From positions 1 to 33,062 of the forward strand of contig NZ_APML01000074.1 in assembly GCF_000359605.1 (NCBI RefSeq): a stretch of DNA of 33,062 nt. Direction: 5' to 3'. Under the pieces are notes generated by a model. The model saw nothing but the letters and a program-made list of their open reading frames with translations, was not told where the DNA came from and searched no databases. The stretch comes from Gracilibacillus halophilus YIM-C55.5. GTDB lineage: Bacteria > Bacillota > Bacilli > Bacillales > Amphibacillaceae. A program made the position numbers and the translations under genes. Each line of letters begins with the position of its first letter. Position 1 is the first letter of the stretch. This document shows, piece after piece, positions 6,238-15,753 of the stretch.

Positions 6238-9198
6238 ATGAAATTAAAAGAATTATTCACAAAATATTGGGATTCCATCAAAGACGTTTGGGATAAATAT
6301 AAAATTCAAAAAAAAGCTCGCATCGGTTACCATATCGTATGGAATGCGTTTCTATTTTTTCTTGTATTAATGGTTGTTGGTATCTTCTTTGTCGGAGGCT
6401 TAGGAGCAGGTTACTTTGCTTCACTTGTTGATGAGCAAGAAATGTATTCTGAAGAAGAAATGACAGAGGCCATTTATACATATGAAGAAACGTCGGAATT
6501 ATATTTTAATAATAATGAATTTCTAGCGGAAGTAAGTTCAGACTTATTACGTGAAGAAGTAACCATTGATCAAGTTTCACAAACGGCAAAAGATGCGGTC
6601 ATTGCCACCGAAGATGAAAACTTTTACTCTCATGAAGGCGTTGTACCAAAAGCCATTTTCCGAGCTGTGGTCCAACAAGTAACCAACTCAGCAACGCAAA
6701 CCGGTGGTAGTACATTAACGCAACAGTTAGTTAAAAATCAAATATTGACGAATGAAGTTTCATTTGAACGAAAAGCGAAGGAAATGTTACTTTCTATGCG
6801 TTTAGAACAATTTATTGATAAAGAAAACATATTGGAAGCTTATTTAAATATTGTTCCGTATGGAAGAAACGCATCCGGACAAAATATTGCCGGGATTCAA
6901 ACAGCAGCTAAAGGAATATTTGGCGTTAATGCCAACGAACTGAATTTACCGCAATCTGCCTATATTGCAGGTTTGCCACAAAGTCCATCCATTTATACTC
7001 CATTTAAAAATGGTGGCGGAGTAAAAAGTGATGAAGAATTAGAACCTGGTTTAAATCGAATGGAATCGGTATTAGAACGAATGTATGAAAATGAATTTAT
7101 TTCACAAGAAGAATATCAAAATGCATTAAATTATGATATTGTCGCTGACTTTAAAGAACCAGAACCTTCCGTACTAGAAAAATATCCGTGGTTGACACAA
7201 ACGATTCAAGAACGTGCAATTGATGTGTTAACTACTATACTTGCTAAAGAAGATGGATATACAGAAGATGAATTAGAATCAAGTTCAGTACTTAAGGAAG
7301 AATACGAAATCCGAGCGCAACGTGCTTTGGAAAGTAATGGGTTAAAGGTTCATTCGACCATTGACGAAGAAATGTATGATGTCTTTCAAGAGATCGCCAA
7401 AGAATACAATAATTACGGTCCCGATAAAGTAGCACGTAACGCACGGGGTGAAGTGATCACTGTTGAAAACCCTGAAACAGGTGAGGAAGAACGATTAGGA
7501 AAGCAACCTGTACAAGTGGGAAGTGTTTTAATTGAAAATCAAACAGGGAAAATTCTAAGCTTTGTCGGTGGTCGTGATTTTACAGAATCACAAAAAAATC
7601 ATGCATTAGATGTGCGGAGACCGAATGGAAGTACAATGAAGCCACTCGTTACTTATGCACCAGCGATGGAATATGGCGTTATTCAACCAGGATCAGTCAT
7701 TGCAGATGTGTATGATCCTTCTATGCCTGGATATCCGTCTTATGACCCGCCAAGGAACTATACGGGGAGTTATTACGGGTTAGTATCCGCACGAGAAGCA
7801 TTATATCGTTCACATAACGTTTCAGCATTACAAATTTATCGTCAAATTAGAGATCGAAACCCTGCTGCGCAATTTTTAGAAAATATGGGCTTTGATCATC
7901 TATCACAAGACGCAGGTGATTACATGAACATGTCTTTAACATTAGGTAGTCCACATAATGGTGTAACCGTAGAAGAAAATGTGAATGCTTACGCCACGTT
8001 TGGAAATATGGGTGACTTCGTTGAAGGATATATGATTGAAAGCATAGAAACAAAAGATGGCGAAGTATTATATGAACATGAAAGTAAAGCAGAAGAAGTT
8101 TTTAGTGAGCAAACTAGTTATTTAATGGTTGATATGATGCGAGATGTTCTTTCTCGTGGAACAGGTACAGCTGCTTATGCAAACCTTGGCAATCGTAGTG
8201 TTGATTGGGCAGGTAAAACAGGTACATCGAACGATTATCGTGATACATGGTTTGTTGCGACCAACCCGAATGTGACACTAGGTAGTTGGATGGGTTATGA
8301 TTACAATCAAAGTCTCTCTAGTGGATATAGTAGTAGAAATAACGTCTTTTGGGCTGAACTTGTGAACGCAGCTACTGAAATCCGACCAGATTTAATGGCG
8401 CCATCGAGTTCATTTGATCAACCGAACGGTATTGTCTCACGTTCCTATTGTAAAACATCAGGCAAGTTACCTTCTGATTTATGTAGCGAGTTAGGTTTAG
8501 TGGGAACAGATATTTATAATTCGAACCATGTTCCAACTGAAGAAGATAACAGTCTCATTGATGCTGAATATGCATTAATCGACGGGGAAGCCGTTCCTTC
8601 TGGTGAGGATACACCTGAAGAATTTACAGATGATGATGGTGTCAGCTTTAATCCAGATTGGCTTGAGGAAAAGGGATATGACCAATTGCCAAATATTGAA
8701 CAATTAAAACCATCAGATTCAGGTGCATGGGGAGACATTCAATTCCCTGGAGAGACTGCTGAAATTAATGGTGACAGTGATTCTCCAGCACCTCCGACAA
8801 GTTTACAATTTGACAATAATCAGTTGAATTGGAATACTTCAAATAGTAATGATGTAGTAGGTTATCGTATTTATCGAGCAAATAATCCAGATGGAAACAA
8901 CTTTCAACGGGTTGGTCATACTTCGGAAACAAATTTCACCGTTCCAAACGGTCCCGCCTTGTATCATGTAAAGGCAGTGGATTACTTTGGACAAGAATCA
9001 ACTTCATCAGAATCGATTATATTCGGTGAATTCTCCGAACCTGAAGATGAGAATGAAGAAGAAGAAGAAGAAGACCAAAAAGAAAATAATCAACAAGATA
9101 ATGACGAAAATGATGATTCGAATAATTCAAATGGTGAAGATGAAACGAACCAAAACAGTGAAGATTCAGAAAATAGCAACAATAGTAACAATTCATAA
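6238..9198 (+). CDS. Class A penicillin-binding protein (PBP1A family)
   Basis: A bifunctional cell-wall synthase acting at the outer face of the membrane: it polymerises lipid II and cross-links the peptides. Domains in order are a cytoplasmic start (1–35), one membrane span (about 37–62), a GT51 glycosyltransferase with catalytic Glu in EDENFYSHEG (from E125) and TGGSTLTQQLVKN (about 155–167), then a transpeptidase with SxxK as STMK (S465), SxN as SHN (525–527) and KTGTS (660–664). A fibronectin type III-like domain follows (about 850–930), then a Glu/Asp/Asn/Ser-rich tail. At 986 residues it is longer than B. subtilis PonA (about 914). The ATG at 6238 has GGGGG seven bases upstream. It sits next to tyrS rather than recU, so it may be a paralogue of classical ponA. 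Confidence 0.93.
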   Translation: MKLKELFTKYWDSIKDVWDKYKIQKKARIGYHIVWNAFLFFLVLMVVGIFFVGGLGAGYFASLVDEQEMYSEEEMTEAIYTYEETSELYFNNNEFLAEVSSDLLREEVTIDQVSQTAKDAVIATEDENFYSHEGVVPKAIFRAVVQQVTNSATQTGGSTLTQQLVKNQILTNEVSFERKAKEMLLSMRLEQFIDKENILEAYLNIVPYGRNASGQNIAGIQTAAKGIFGVNANELNLPQSAYIAGLPQSPSIYTPFKNGGGVKSDEELEPGLNRMESVLERMYENEFISQEEYQNALNYDIVADFKEPEPSVLEKYPWLTQTIQERAIDVLTTILAKEDGYTEDELESSSVLKEEYEIRAQRALESNGLKVHSTIDEEMYDVFQEIAKEYNNYGPDKVARNARGEVITVENPETGEEERLGKQPVQVGSVLIENQTGKILSFVGGRDFTESQKNHALDVRRPNGSTMKPLVTYAPAMEYGVIQPGSVIADVYDPSMPGYPSYDPPRNYTGSYYGLVSAREALYRSHNVSALQIYRQIRDRNPAAQFLENMGFDHLSQDAGDYMNMSLTLGSPHNGVTVEENVNAYATFGNMGDFVEGYMIESIETKDGEVLYEHESKAEEVFSEQTSYLMVDMMRDVLSRGTGTAAYANLGNRSVDWAGKTGTSNDYRDTWFVATNPNVTLGSWMGYDYNQSLSSGYSSRNNVFWAELVNAATEIRPDLMAPSSSFDQPNGIVSRSYCKTSGKLPSDLCSELGLVGTDIYNSNHVPTEEDNSLIDAEYALIDGEAVPSGEDTPEEFTDDDGVSFNPDWLEEKGYDQLPNIEQLKPSDSGAWGDIQFPGETAEINGDSDSPAPPTSLQFDNNQLNWNTSNSNDVVGYRIYRANNPDGNNFQRVGHTSETNFTVPNGPALYHVKAVDYFGQESTSSESIIFGEFSEPEDENEEEEEEDQKENNQQDNDENDDSNNSNGEDETNQNSEDSENSNNSNNS

Positions 9199-9219
9199 AG
9201 CACAAGGATGAAATACGAA

Positions 9220-9264
9220 AGCAGCCAACTCTTCATGAAACAAATGAAGAATTGGCTGCTTTTT
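9220..9264 (+). terminator. Rho-independent terminator of the PBP gene
   Basis: A long stem (AGCAGCCAACTCTTCAT at 9220–9236 against 9244–9260, one mismatch) with a seven-base loop is followed by TTTTT. Confidence 0.85.
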
Positions 9265-9313
9265 ACTCTACAGATATACTTCTTTCACAACATTTATGCG
9301 GGTATAATACATC

Positions 9314-9361
9314 AAAAAACTGTCCCTGCATTCATATAGCATGAACTTCTATGGGACAGTT
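9314..9361 (-). terminator. Rho-independent terminator of motPS
   Basis: On the minus strand AACTGTCCC (9353–9361) pairs with GGGACAGTT (9318–9326), with a smaller TTCAT/ATGAA hairpin nested in the loop, followed by a T run (A run at 9314–9319). It lies ten bases past the motS stop. Confidence 0.8.
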
Positions 9362-9371
9362 CTTTCAATCA

Positions 9372-10157
9372 CTAATCATTTTCTTCTTCTAATATAACAA
9401 TTTCTACTCTCCGGTTTTTCTCCCAATTTTCAGGTGAGTCATTGGGTACAACTGGCTCTGTAGCTCCATAACCAGCTGCATGAAAACGGGCTGAATCGAT
9501 GGATGATTCATCTATTATATAGCGAATGACACTACTAGCTCTTGCTGTAGATAACTCCCAGTTCGAAGGATAACGAAAACTTGATATTGGTCGATCATCG
9601 GTATGTCCTTCCACTCTTACTTGATTTGGAATATGATCCAGCAATGTTCCAACCTTTTCGAGAAATGGACGACCTTCTTCTAATATTTCTGCTTCTCCTG
9701 TCTCAAATAGCAATGTTTCTTGTAAGACCAATACGACACCTTGATCAGTTCGTGTTGCAGATATGACATTATTTAACTGATTCTCTTGAAGAAAAGTTTC
9801 TACATCAGCTAATAATTGGTCCAACTCATCCCCTTCAGAAGGTGTCGAATTTTCAGGCTCTTGCTCATCTTCGTTATCACTTTCATCTGGGGCCATTATT
9901 GGATCGTCGCTTCCACTGGATTCATCTTGTGTCTCTGAGTTTTCCGATGGCTCATCAGCAGGAATAATCGAAGGCAATTGATCCATTACTGATTGGTTTC
10001 GTAACGCTTCCGCCAATTCTTGAAACTTTTTTGCATCAATTTGCGACATGGAAAAAAGCAAAACGAAAAAAACTAAGATTAGTGTAACCATATCCGAGTA
10101 AGTGGTCATCCATTTCGGTGCACCTTTTTGCTCACTGCGCTTCTTCTTAAGCTTCAT
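9372..10157 (-). CDS. motS: Flagellar stator protein MotS (MotB family, Na+-type)
   Basis: A 261-residue stator subunit. It has a short basic cytoplasmic start, one membrane span with the ion-carrying Asp (D22 in YSDMVTLILVFF), an acidic linker rich in Glu/Asp/Ser/Pro (about 65–115), and an OmpA-like peptidoglycan-binding domain (EGHTDDRP…SNWELSTARA) that anchors the stator to the wall. The SDMVTLILVFFVLLFSMSQID pattern matches the sodium-driven MotS branch rather than proton-type MotB; the sodium coupling is inferred. The ATG at 10157 (GGAGG nine bases upstream) overlaps motP by 11 bases. Longer in-frame starts lie inside motP. Confidence 0.9.
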   Translation of the reverse strand: MKLKKKRSEQKGAPKWMTTYSDMVTLILVFFVLLFSMSQIDAKKFQELAEALRNQSVMDQLPSIIPADEPSENSETQDESSGSDDPIMAPDESDNEDEQEPENSTPSEGDELDQLLADVETFLQENQLNNVISATRTDQGVVLVLQETLLFETGEAEILEEGRPFLEKVGTLLDHIPNQVRVEGHTDDRPISSFRYPSNWELSTARASSVIRYIIDESSIDSARFHAAGYGATEPVVPNDSPENWEKNRRVEIVILEEEND

Positions 10158-10977
10158 TGAAGGATTCCTCCACATACTCATCTTCTTGATCATCTGGGTT
10201 TTCTTTCTTATTCTTATCTTGGTTGGAAAGGAATGCACCAAGTTTTTCTTTTAAAATACGTGGATTTTGACCTGACTGAACACCAATCACGCCTTCAATA
10301 ATGACTTGCTTACTAAAAACTTCTTCATTCGTTTTAGTCTCTAATTTTCCTGCCATTGGTGTAAACACGAGATTTGCCATCACTGTTCCATAAAAAGTAG
10401 TTAGAAGTGCAACGGCCATACTTGGACCTAATGTCGTTGGATTTTCCAAATTTTGCAGCATTAAAATCAATCCAATTAATGTACCAATCATTCCCCAAGC
10501 GGGAGCATACTCACCAGCTTTTTCAATGATAATTCGTCCACGATAGTGACGTTCTTCCATTGCATCAATTTCTGCATTCATAATATCATTGATCACTTCT
10601 GGTTCAATACCGTCAATTGCTAACAGGACACCTTTTTTAATAAAAGGGTCTTCCACTTCTTCTAACTCATTTTCCAATGCTAACAATCCTTCACGTCTCG
10701 CACGTTCAGACAAACGTTCAAATAACTCAATCAACTCAGCTAAATCATTACCATTGCGTCGGAAAGATTCTTGGACAACTCGTTTCGTCGTTTTCATTTG
10801 CTGAATATTAAAGTTCACGAGTAGTGCTGCAAACAAACCACCTAATACAATAAATATAGAGGATAGCTGAAAGAACGCACCAAATCCTCCAAGTCCTCCA
10901 CTACTGATAATTCCGAACATGATCATGATAAAGCCGACTGTAATGCCGATCGGGGTGAATAAATCTCTTTTTGACAT
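10147..10977 (-). CDS. motP: Flagellar stator protein MotP (MotA family, Na+-type)
   Basis: A 276-residue partner of MotS with four membrane spans (about 8–28, 33–52, 150–170, 182–205). A large cytoplasmic loop between spans 2 and 3 contacts the rotor. Conserved family segments are visible, such as YAPAWGMIGTLIGLILML and MAVALLTTFYGT. The C-terminus is charged and acidic. It lies 78 bp downstream of ccpA on the same strand, as in B. subtilis, so it may be partly cotranscribed with ccpA. GGGAG precedes the ATG. Confidence 0.9.
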   Translation of the reverse strand: MSKRDLFTPIGITVGFIMIMFGIISSGGLGGFGAFFQLSSIFIVLGGLFAALLVNFNIQQMKTTKRVVQESFRRNGNDLAELIELFERLSERARREGLLALENELEEVEDPFIKKGVLLAIDGIEPEVINDIMNAEIDAMEERHYRGRIIIEKAGEYAPAWGMIGTLIGLILMLQNLENPTTLGPSMAVALLTTFYGTVMANLVFTPMAGKLETKTNEEVFSKQVIIEGVIGVQSGQNPRILKEKLGAFLSNQDKNKKENPDDQEDEYVEESFNEA

Positions 10978-11055
10978 ATGGCTCTCTCCCTAATACGTAA
11001 AACTTTCAAGTCCTCATATATAGTTACTAAGAACTACCTAGTCATAGTATCGACA

Positions 11056-12060
11056 TTATTCTGCTTTTGTTGAGTTTCTTTCAACAATTCGATGTGGCAA
11101 AACAACATTTTGTTCGTCCACTTTTTCATTATTCATAAATTTCGTTAATAAACGCATGGCCACAGCCCCAATATCATACATTGGCTGAACGACCGTAGAT
11201 AATGTTGGGCGTACCATCGTTGCTAAACGTGTATTATCAAATCCAACAACTTCTATATCTTCAGGAACTTGTACACCTTTATCTTGAAAGCCATGGATAA
11301 CACCTAAAGCCATTTCATCTGTTGAAACAAAAACAGCTTTTGGATAATCATTCATATTTAGAATTTCCTCAGCTGCCTCCATCCCAGACTCATAGGAATA
11401 ATCTGCCTGAATGATATACTCTTCATTAACCGATTGATTCGCTTCCTTAATCGCTCGAACATAACCACTGTATTTTCTTTCGCTTACAGCCGAATCCTCA
11501 TCTTCAGCTGTTACATAAATCGGATGAGTGGTTCCATTTTGGATCAATAATGTTGTCGCTTCATAAGCAGCTATTTCATAGTCAATATTGACTGAAGGAA
11601 TCGTATTTGATGCATCAACTGTCGCTGCTAAAGATACAGGTACAGGAGATGTTTTCAACTGATTCACATGATCTTCTGTAATCGCTGCTCCCATATAAAT
11701 CAGTCCATCCACTTGCTTTTCAAACATTGTATTAATTAAACGTAATTCTTTATCTTTGTTTTGGTCAGAATTACTTAAAATAATATTGTAATTATACATA
11801 GTTGCTATATCATCAATCCCACGAGCTAATTCCGAGAAAAAGATGCTCGAAATATCAGGAATGATTACACCAACTGTTGTCGTTTTCTTACTAGCCAAAC
11901 CACGCGCAACCGCATTGGGACGATAACCTAATCGCTCAATCGTATTTAATACTTTCTTTCGAGTAGCAGGTTTTACATTTGGGTTTCCATTCACTACACG
12001 TGATACTGTAGCCATGGAAACATTTGCTTCTCTTGCTACATCATAAATTGTTACGTTCAT
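11056..12060 (-). CDS. ccpA: Catabolite control protein A (LacI-family regulator)
   Basis: A 334-residue global regulator that, with Ser46-phosphorylated HPr, binds cre sites to control carbon metabolism. The N-terminal LacI helix-turn-helix reads [22 protein letters not shown], with the hinge [15 protein letters not shown] at about 54–68, followed by a periplasmic-binding-protein-like core. Its place between motPS and aroA is the standard Bacillus context, which supports CcpA over other LacI members. GGAGG lies eight bases before the ATG. Confidence 0.95.
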   Translation of the reverse strand: MNVTIYDVAREANVSMATVSRVVNGNPNVKPATRKKVLNTIERLGYRPNAVARGLASKKTTTVGVIIPDISSIFFSELARGIDDIATMYNYNIILSNSDQNKDKELRLINTMFEKQVDGLIYMGAAITEDHVNQLKTSPVPVSLAATVDASNTIPSVNIDYEIAAYEATTLLIQNGTTHPIYVTAEDEDSAVSERKYSGYVRAIKEANQSVNEEYIIQADYSYESGMEAAEEILNMNDYPKAVFVSTDEMALGVIHGFQDKGVQVPEDIEVVGFDNTRLATMVRPTLSTVVQPMYDIGAVAMRLLTKFMNNEKVDEQNVVLPHRIVERNSTKAE

Positions 12061-12182
12061 ATCTAACTACCTCCAATAATTTTCAACGCATATTTTTAGA
12101 AACCATATGTCACTATGACAACATTGTCGTCAAGATCAAGACATTGACTAAATGGTTTAACTTTCATATGTATAGTAGTATT

Positions 12183-12213
12183 ATTATAACAAAATTCGAC
12201 CGATTATTTGCAA
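12183..12213 (-). promoter_or_regulatory. Promoter upstream of ccpA
   Basis: An extended -10 (TGTTATAAT, with TATAAT at 12183–12188) has TTGCAA (12208–12213) 19 bp upstream. The spacer is long, but the TG extension compensates. The leader is about 115 bases. I saw no convincing cre site here. Confidence 0.5.
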
Positions 12214-12285
12214 TGATTTTCATTATTTTTATGAAATTTTTTCATAAACGTTAAATAAATACTCACATTTTCTTTGCCAACAATG

Positions 12286-12318
12286 AAAAACCCTTGCTAT
12301 GTATAACCACAGCAAGGG
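12286..12318 (-). terminator. Rho-independent terminator of aroA
   Basis: CCCTTGCT and AGCAAGGG (12311–12318 and 12291–12298) form a stem followed on the minus strand by TTTTT. Confidence 0.8.
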
Positions 12319-12333
12319 GAATTGAAAACAAGA

Positions 12334-13395
12334 TTATTTTCTTAAGTTTTCCATAAATTGATGGAAAGTTGGGATATCCATCTGTTGAGCAGAATCAGAT
12401 AATGCTACAGCAGGGTCCGGATGAACTTCTGCCATCACACCGTCTGCTCCAATCGCAAGAGCTGCTTTTGCAGCTGGCAGTAACAAGTCTCTACGACCTG
12501 TTGAATGAGTCACATCGACCATTACCGGTAAATGTGTCTCCTGTTTCAAAATCGGTACAGCTGTAATATCTAGCGTATTACGTGTAGCTTTTTCATACGT
12601 GCGAATTCCTCGTTCACAAAGAATGATATCGCCATTGCCTTTTGAATTAATGTATTCTGCGGCATTAATGAAGTCCGAAATCGTAGCAGACATTCCACGT
12701 TTTAATAATACTGGTTTATTCGTTTCGCCTGCTGCTTTTAATAATTCAAAGTTTTGCATATTTCTTGCACCAATTTGAATCACATCAATATAGTCCGCAG
12801 CTTCTTCAATGTGTGCTGGATTAACAATTTCACTCACCACTGACAAACCATACTCATTGGAAATTTGTTTTAAGATTTCCAAACCTTCAAACCCTAGTCC
12901 TTGGAAATCATATGGTGAAGTTCTCGGTTTAAATGCACCACCACGGATTAAGTGAAAGCCTTGCTCTTTTACCGCTTTAGCTACTTCAGCCACTTGGTCA
13001 TAGCTTTCTACAGAACATGGACCGAAAATAAAGTGTGGATCACCATCACCAAATTTTTCTCCATTAATCTCAATGACTGTATCTTCTGGTTTTTTCTTAC
13101 GTGAAACGAGTAGTGCTTTACTATGGTCATCTTCTTGCAGTTCTAGCCCTGCTTTAAAAATTTCCTTAAACAAATGGACGATAGTAGAATTTTCGAATGG
13201 TCCATCGTTATGCTTTGTAATCAAGTCAAGCATATCACGCTCACGTACAGGATCATAATTACGGTTTGCCCCTTGTTTTTCTTTTACTTGTCCAGTTTCT
13301 TTCACAAGCTCCGCTCTTTGATTAACCAAGTCTAAGATTTCAAGATTTATGTTATCAAGCTTTTCACGAAGCTGATCTAATTGTTCATTACTCAT
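12334..13395 (-). CDS. aroA: Bifunctional chorismate mutase / DAHP synthase
   Basis: A 353-residue fusion for the entry to aromatic amino acid synthesis. It has an N-terminal AroQ-type chorismate mutase (about 1–85, [26 protein letters not shown]) and a C-terminal type I DAHP synthase that joins phosphoenolpyruvate and erythrose 4-phosphate ([50 protein letters not shown]). The mutase domain normally serves as the feedback sensor for chorismate/prephenate. The symbol follows Bacillus usage; E. coli aroA is a different enzyme. The ATG at 13395 has AGGGGG six bases upstream; the ATG two codons earlier overlaps that site. Confidence 0.95.
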   Translation of the reverse strand: MSNEQLDQLREKLDNINLEILDLVNQRAELVKETGQVKEKQGANRNYDPVRERDMLDLITKHNDGPFENSTIVHLFKEIFKAGLELQEDDHSKALLVSRKKKPEDTVIEINGEKFGDGDPHFIFGPCSVESYDQVAEVAKAVKEQGFHLIRGGAFKPRTSPYDFQGLGFEGLEILKQISNEYGLSVVSEIVNPAHIEEAADYIDVIQIGARNMQNFELLKAAGETNKPVLLKRGMSATISDFINAAEYINSKGNGDIILCERGIRTYEKATRNTLDITAVPILKQETHLPVMVDVTHSTGRRDLLLPAAKAALAIGADGVMAEVHPDPAVALSDSAQQMDIPTFHQFMENLRK

Positions 13396-13459
13396 TTGCA
13401 TCCCCCTACCTATTTTAATTTCTTAAGAAATGTTATACTTATTTCTATAATTAGCAATT

Positions 13460-13488
13460 ATTATAGCTGAAAATATTCAAATTGTCAC
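13460..13488 (-). promoter_or_regulatory. SigA promoter of aroA
   Basis: TATAAT (13460–13465) and GTGACA (13483–13488) are separated by 17 bp on the minus strand. The -35 lies inside a small dyad (13484–13498). Confidence 0.7.
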
Positions 13489-13498
13489 CAGTAGTGAC
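13484..13498. repeat. Dyad GTCAC-N5-GTGAC in the aroA/ftsA-like divergent region
   Basis: A perfect 5-bp inverted repeat with a 5-bp centre overlaps the aroA -35 and lies 50 bp upstream of the divergent FtsA-like gene. It may be an operator, or chance given its short arms. Confidence 0.35.
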
Positions 13499-13548
13499 GA
13501 TTATTTTAAATAGAATTTAAATTTTGCCAAACAGAAAGGATCTAGCTT

Positions 13549-15678
13549 ATGGATGAACAAATGTTTGCATTAGACATCGGTACGCGTAGTGTTATTGGTT
13601 TACTGATGACAAAAAAAGAAGACGGTTATCAACTCTTAGACTATTATGCCATTGAACATGAAGAACGTTCAATGCTTGACGGACAAATTCATGACATTGT
13701 ATCAGTAGCCAATGTCATCCAACGAGTGAAACTTATGTTAGAAGAAAGACACGATATTGTATTAGATCAAGTATGCGTTGCTGCTGCTGGACGTGCATTA
13801 AAAACGAAAAGAATTCAAACCAATAAAGAAATCGAAACGCAACCTTTAATGAGTGAAGAAGACATTTTATTGTTAGAACTGGAAGGGGTACAAAAAGCAC
13901 AATACGAACTAGCTTCTGAACAAGATCAAAACACAAGCAGTGACTATTACTGTGTGGGCTATTCTGTCATTCGTTATTTACTGGATGGAGAAGAAATTGG
14001 TTCACTGATTGATCAACAAGGACAAACGGCTGAAGCTGATATCATCGCTACTTTTCTACCACGTGTCGTCGTTGAATCACTTCTTGCTGCTTTACAACGT
14101 GCTGATTTGGAATTAGAGGCATTAACGTTAGAACCGATTGCTGCCATTCATGTTCTTATTCCACCATCCATGCGCCGTTTAAATGTAGCTCTTGTAGATA
14201 TTGGGGCAGGAACAAGTGATATCGCCTTAACGTCTGAAGGTACGATCACTGCATATGGCATGGTACCTAAAGCGGGGGATGAGATAACTGAAGCGATAAG
14301 TGACCACTATCTATTAGATTTTAATGTGGCAGAAGACGTAAAAAAAGATATTACGATACATAAAAAAGCGATGATAGAAGATATTTTAGGGTTTCAGCAA
14401 GAGGAAAGTTATGAATCGTTAGTAGAAGTAGTTTTACCAGCTGTTGAACGATTAGCAAAAGCCATTACAGAAGAAATCATCACCTTAAATGGTGAAGCAC
14501 CGAAAGCTGTTATGCTCGTTGGTGGCGGAAGTCAAACGCCTGAACTTTCCAAAATGCTAGCAAAAAAATTAAAGTTGCCCGCCAATCGTGTCGCTATTCG
14601 TGGCGTTGATGCGATTCAATCTCTACAAAAAACAGATGACATACCGATCGGACCTGAATTTATTACACCCATTGGTATTGCGATTGCGGCAAAGCAAAAC
14701 CCTGTACACTATGTCAGTATCAAAGTAAATGAACGAATGATACGTTTATTTGAAATGAAGAAGCTTACGGTTGCAGATGGTTTGTTAGCTGCTGGCATTA
14801 ATATTCAAAAATTATATGGAAAACCTGGAATGGCATCGATCATTACCTATCACGGAAAACAGGTAACCCTTCCAGGCACTTTTGGTTCTCCACCAACTAT
14901 TTTATTAAATCATGAGTTAGCAAGTGTAGAAGATCCCATTCAAAATGGTGACCAATTAAGCGTAACAAGAGGAGAAGATGGTGCCTCACCCGAACTTACG
15001 GTGGCCGAGTTTATCGGAGACATTGAACCGATTCATATTTTATTTGATGGGCAAAAACGCGAGTTAAAACCGATTCTTACTGTTAATCAACAATCGGTTT
15101 CACCTACTTATGTATTAGCGGACGGGGATGATGTTACTTTCTCAAAACAACATCTACTACAAGATTTTATCCAAAAAGAACTATCATTAACTGATACGGA
15201 ACAACCTTTTATTGTTTGGATCGATGAAGAGAAAGTAACGCTAAATGAATACAGCCAAAGAATATTAGTTAATGGTGAACGAGTGAATCGGAAGACACCG
15301 TTAAAACACGGTGATCAGATTACGTATGAAGAAGCAAACAATCCAACGGTGCAAGAACTTTTTGATCATTTGGACGAAAAACATGAAGCAACTTTACGCG
15401 TCACGTATAACGATCAACCGATCATACTTTCGAAGCCATTAGTTCAAGTTTATCGTGCTGGGGAAGAACTAACGCTTAACAGCCAACTACAGCATCAAGA
15501 CAAATTACAATTTGTGCGACACAAAGAAACGCCATTCATTTTCCAAGATATATTTCGCTTCATATCATTAGAGCTTTCAAGTGCAAAAGGGAGAGTCCAA
15601 TTAAAACGGAATGGTGAACCGGCTACATTTTTTGATGAACTACAACCAAACGATACAATCGAGATTACGTTTGAATAA
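13549..15678 (+). CDS. FtsA-like actin-fold protein with a repeat-rich C-terminus
   Basis: A 709-residue protein. Residues 1 to about 380 follow the FtsA/PilM actin-like ATPase plan: phosphate 1 ALDIGTRSVIGLL (7–19), phosphate 2 VALVDIGAGTSDIAL (about 218–232) and the adenosine motif VMLVGGGSQTPELSKML (about 322–338). Normal FtsA is about 420–440 residues and ends in an amphipathic membrane helix. This one instead has about 320 residues of tandem ~60-residue units, each with an Asn-Gly-like turn and, exactly 14 residues later, an Asp in a GD-like turn (N454/D468, N513/D527, N575/D589, A637/D651, N688/D702). It diverges from aroA and stands where B. subtilis has ytxJ. It is probably a cytoskeletal or scaffold ATPase; its role is unknown to me. 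Confidence 0.75.
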   Translation: MDEQMFALDIGTRSVIGLLMTKKEDGYQLLDYYAIEHEERSMLDGQIHDIVSVANVIQRVKLMLEERHDIVLDQVCVAAAGRALKTKRIQTNKEIETQPLMSEEDILLLELEGVQKAQYELASEQDQNTSSDYYCVGYSVIRYLLDGEEIGSLIDQQGQTAEADIIATFLPRVVVESLLAALQRADLELEALTLEPIAAIHVLIPPSMRRLNVALVDIGAGTSDIALTSEGTITAYGMVPKAGDEITEAISDHYLLDFNVAEDVKKDITIHKKAMIEDILGFQQEESYESLVEVVLPAVERLAKAITEEIITLNGEAPKAVMLVGGGSQTPELSKMLAKKLKLPANRVAIRGVDAIQSLQKTDDIPIGPEFITPIGIAIAAKQNPVHYVSIKVNERMIRLFEMKKLTVADGLLAAGINIQKLYGKPGMASIITYHGKQVTLPGTFGSPPTILLNHELASVEDPIQNGDQLSVTRGEDGASPELTVAEFIGDIEPIHILFDGQKRELKPILTVNQQSVSPTYVLADGDDVTFSKQHLLQDFIQKELSLTDTEQPFIVWIDEEKVTLNEYSQRILVNGERVNRKTPLKHGDQITYEEANNPTVQELFDHLDEKHEATLRVTYNDQPIILSKPLVQVYRAGEELTLNSQLQHQDKLQFVRHKETPFIFQDIFRFISLELSSAKGRVQLKRNGEPATFFDELQPNDTIEITFE

Positions 15679-15685
15679 AAATGAA

Positions 15686-15723
15686 CCCGAATGGTAACTG
15701 ATATCTATAAGCTACCATTCGGG
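15686..15723. terminator. Bidirectional terminator between the ftsA-like gene and ytxH
   Basis: An 11-bp perfect stem, CCCGAATGGTA (15686–15696) / TACCATTCGGG (15713–15723). On the minus strand it is followed by TTCATTTTTATTC; on the plus strand the tail is A-rich. It serves the minus-strand ytxGH unit best. Confidence 0.65.
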
Positions 15724-15753
15724 AAAATCATGAAACATTTCTAAGTCTCAAGA

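Noticed and set aside
9057..9200. Possible tandem repeat or microsatellite at the GAA-rich stretch
   Set aside because: It is simple codon repetition in a Glu/Asp/Asn/Ser tail, without a fixed repeat unit.
8987..9211. Alternative frames in the repetitive 3' end of the PBP gene
   Set aside because: They arise from the GAA/GAT/AAT-rich coding sequence of the acidic tail.
11000..12333. Catabolite-responsive (cre) sites around ccpA
   Set aside because: I found no stretch close enough to the TGWNANCGNTNWCA pattern in the intergenic parts.
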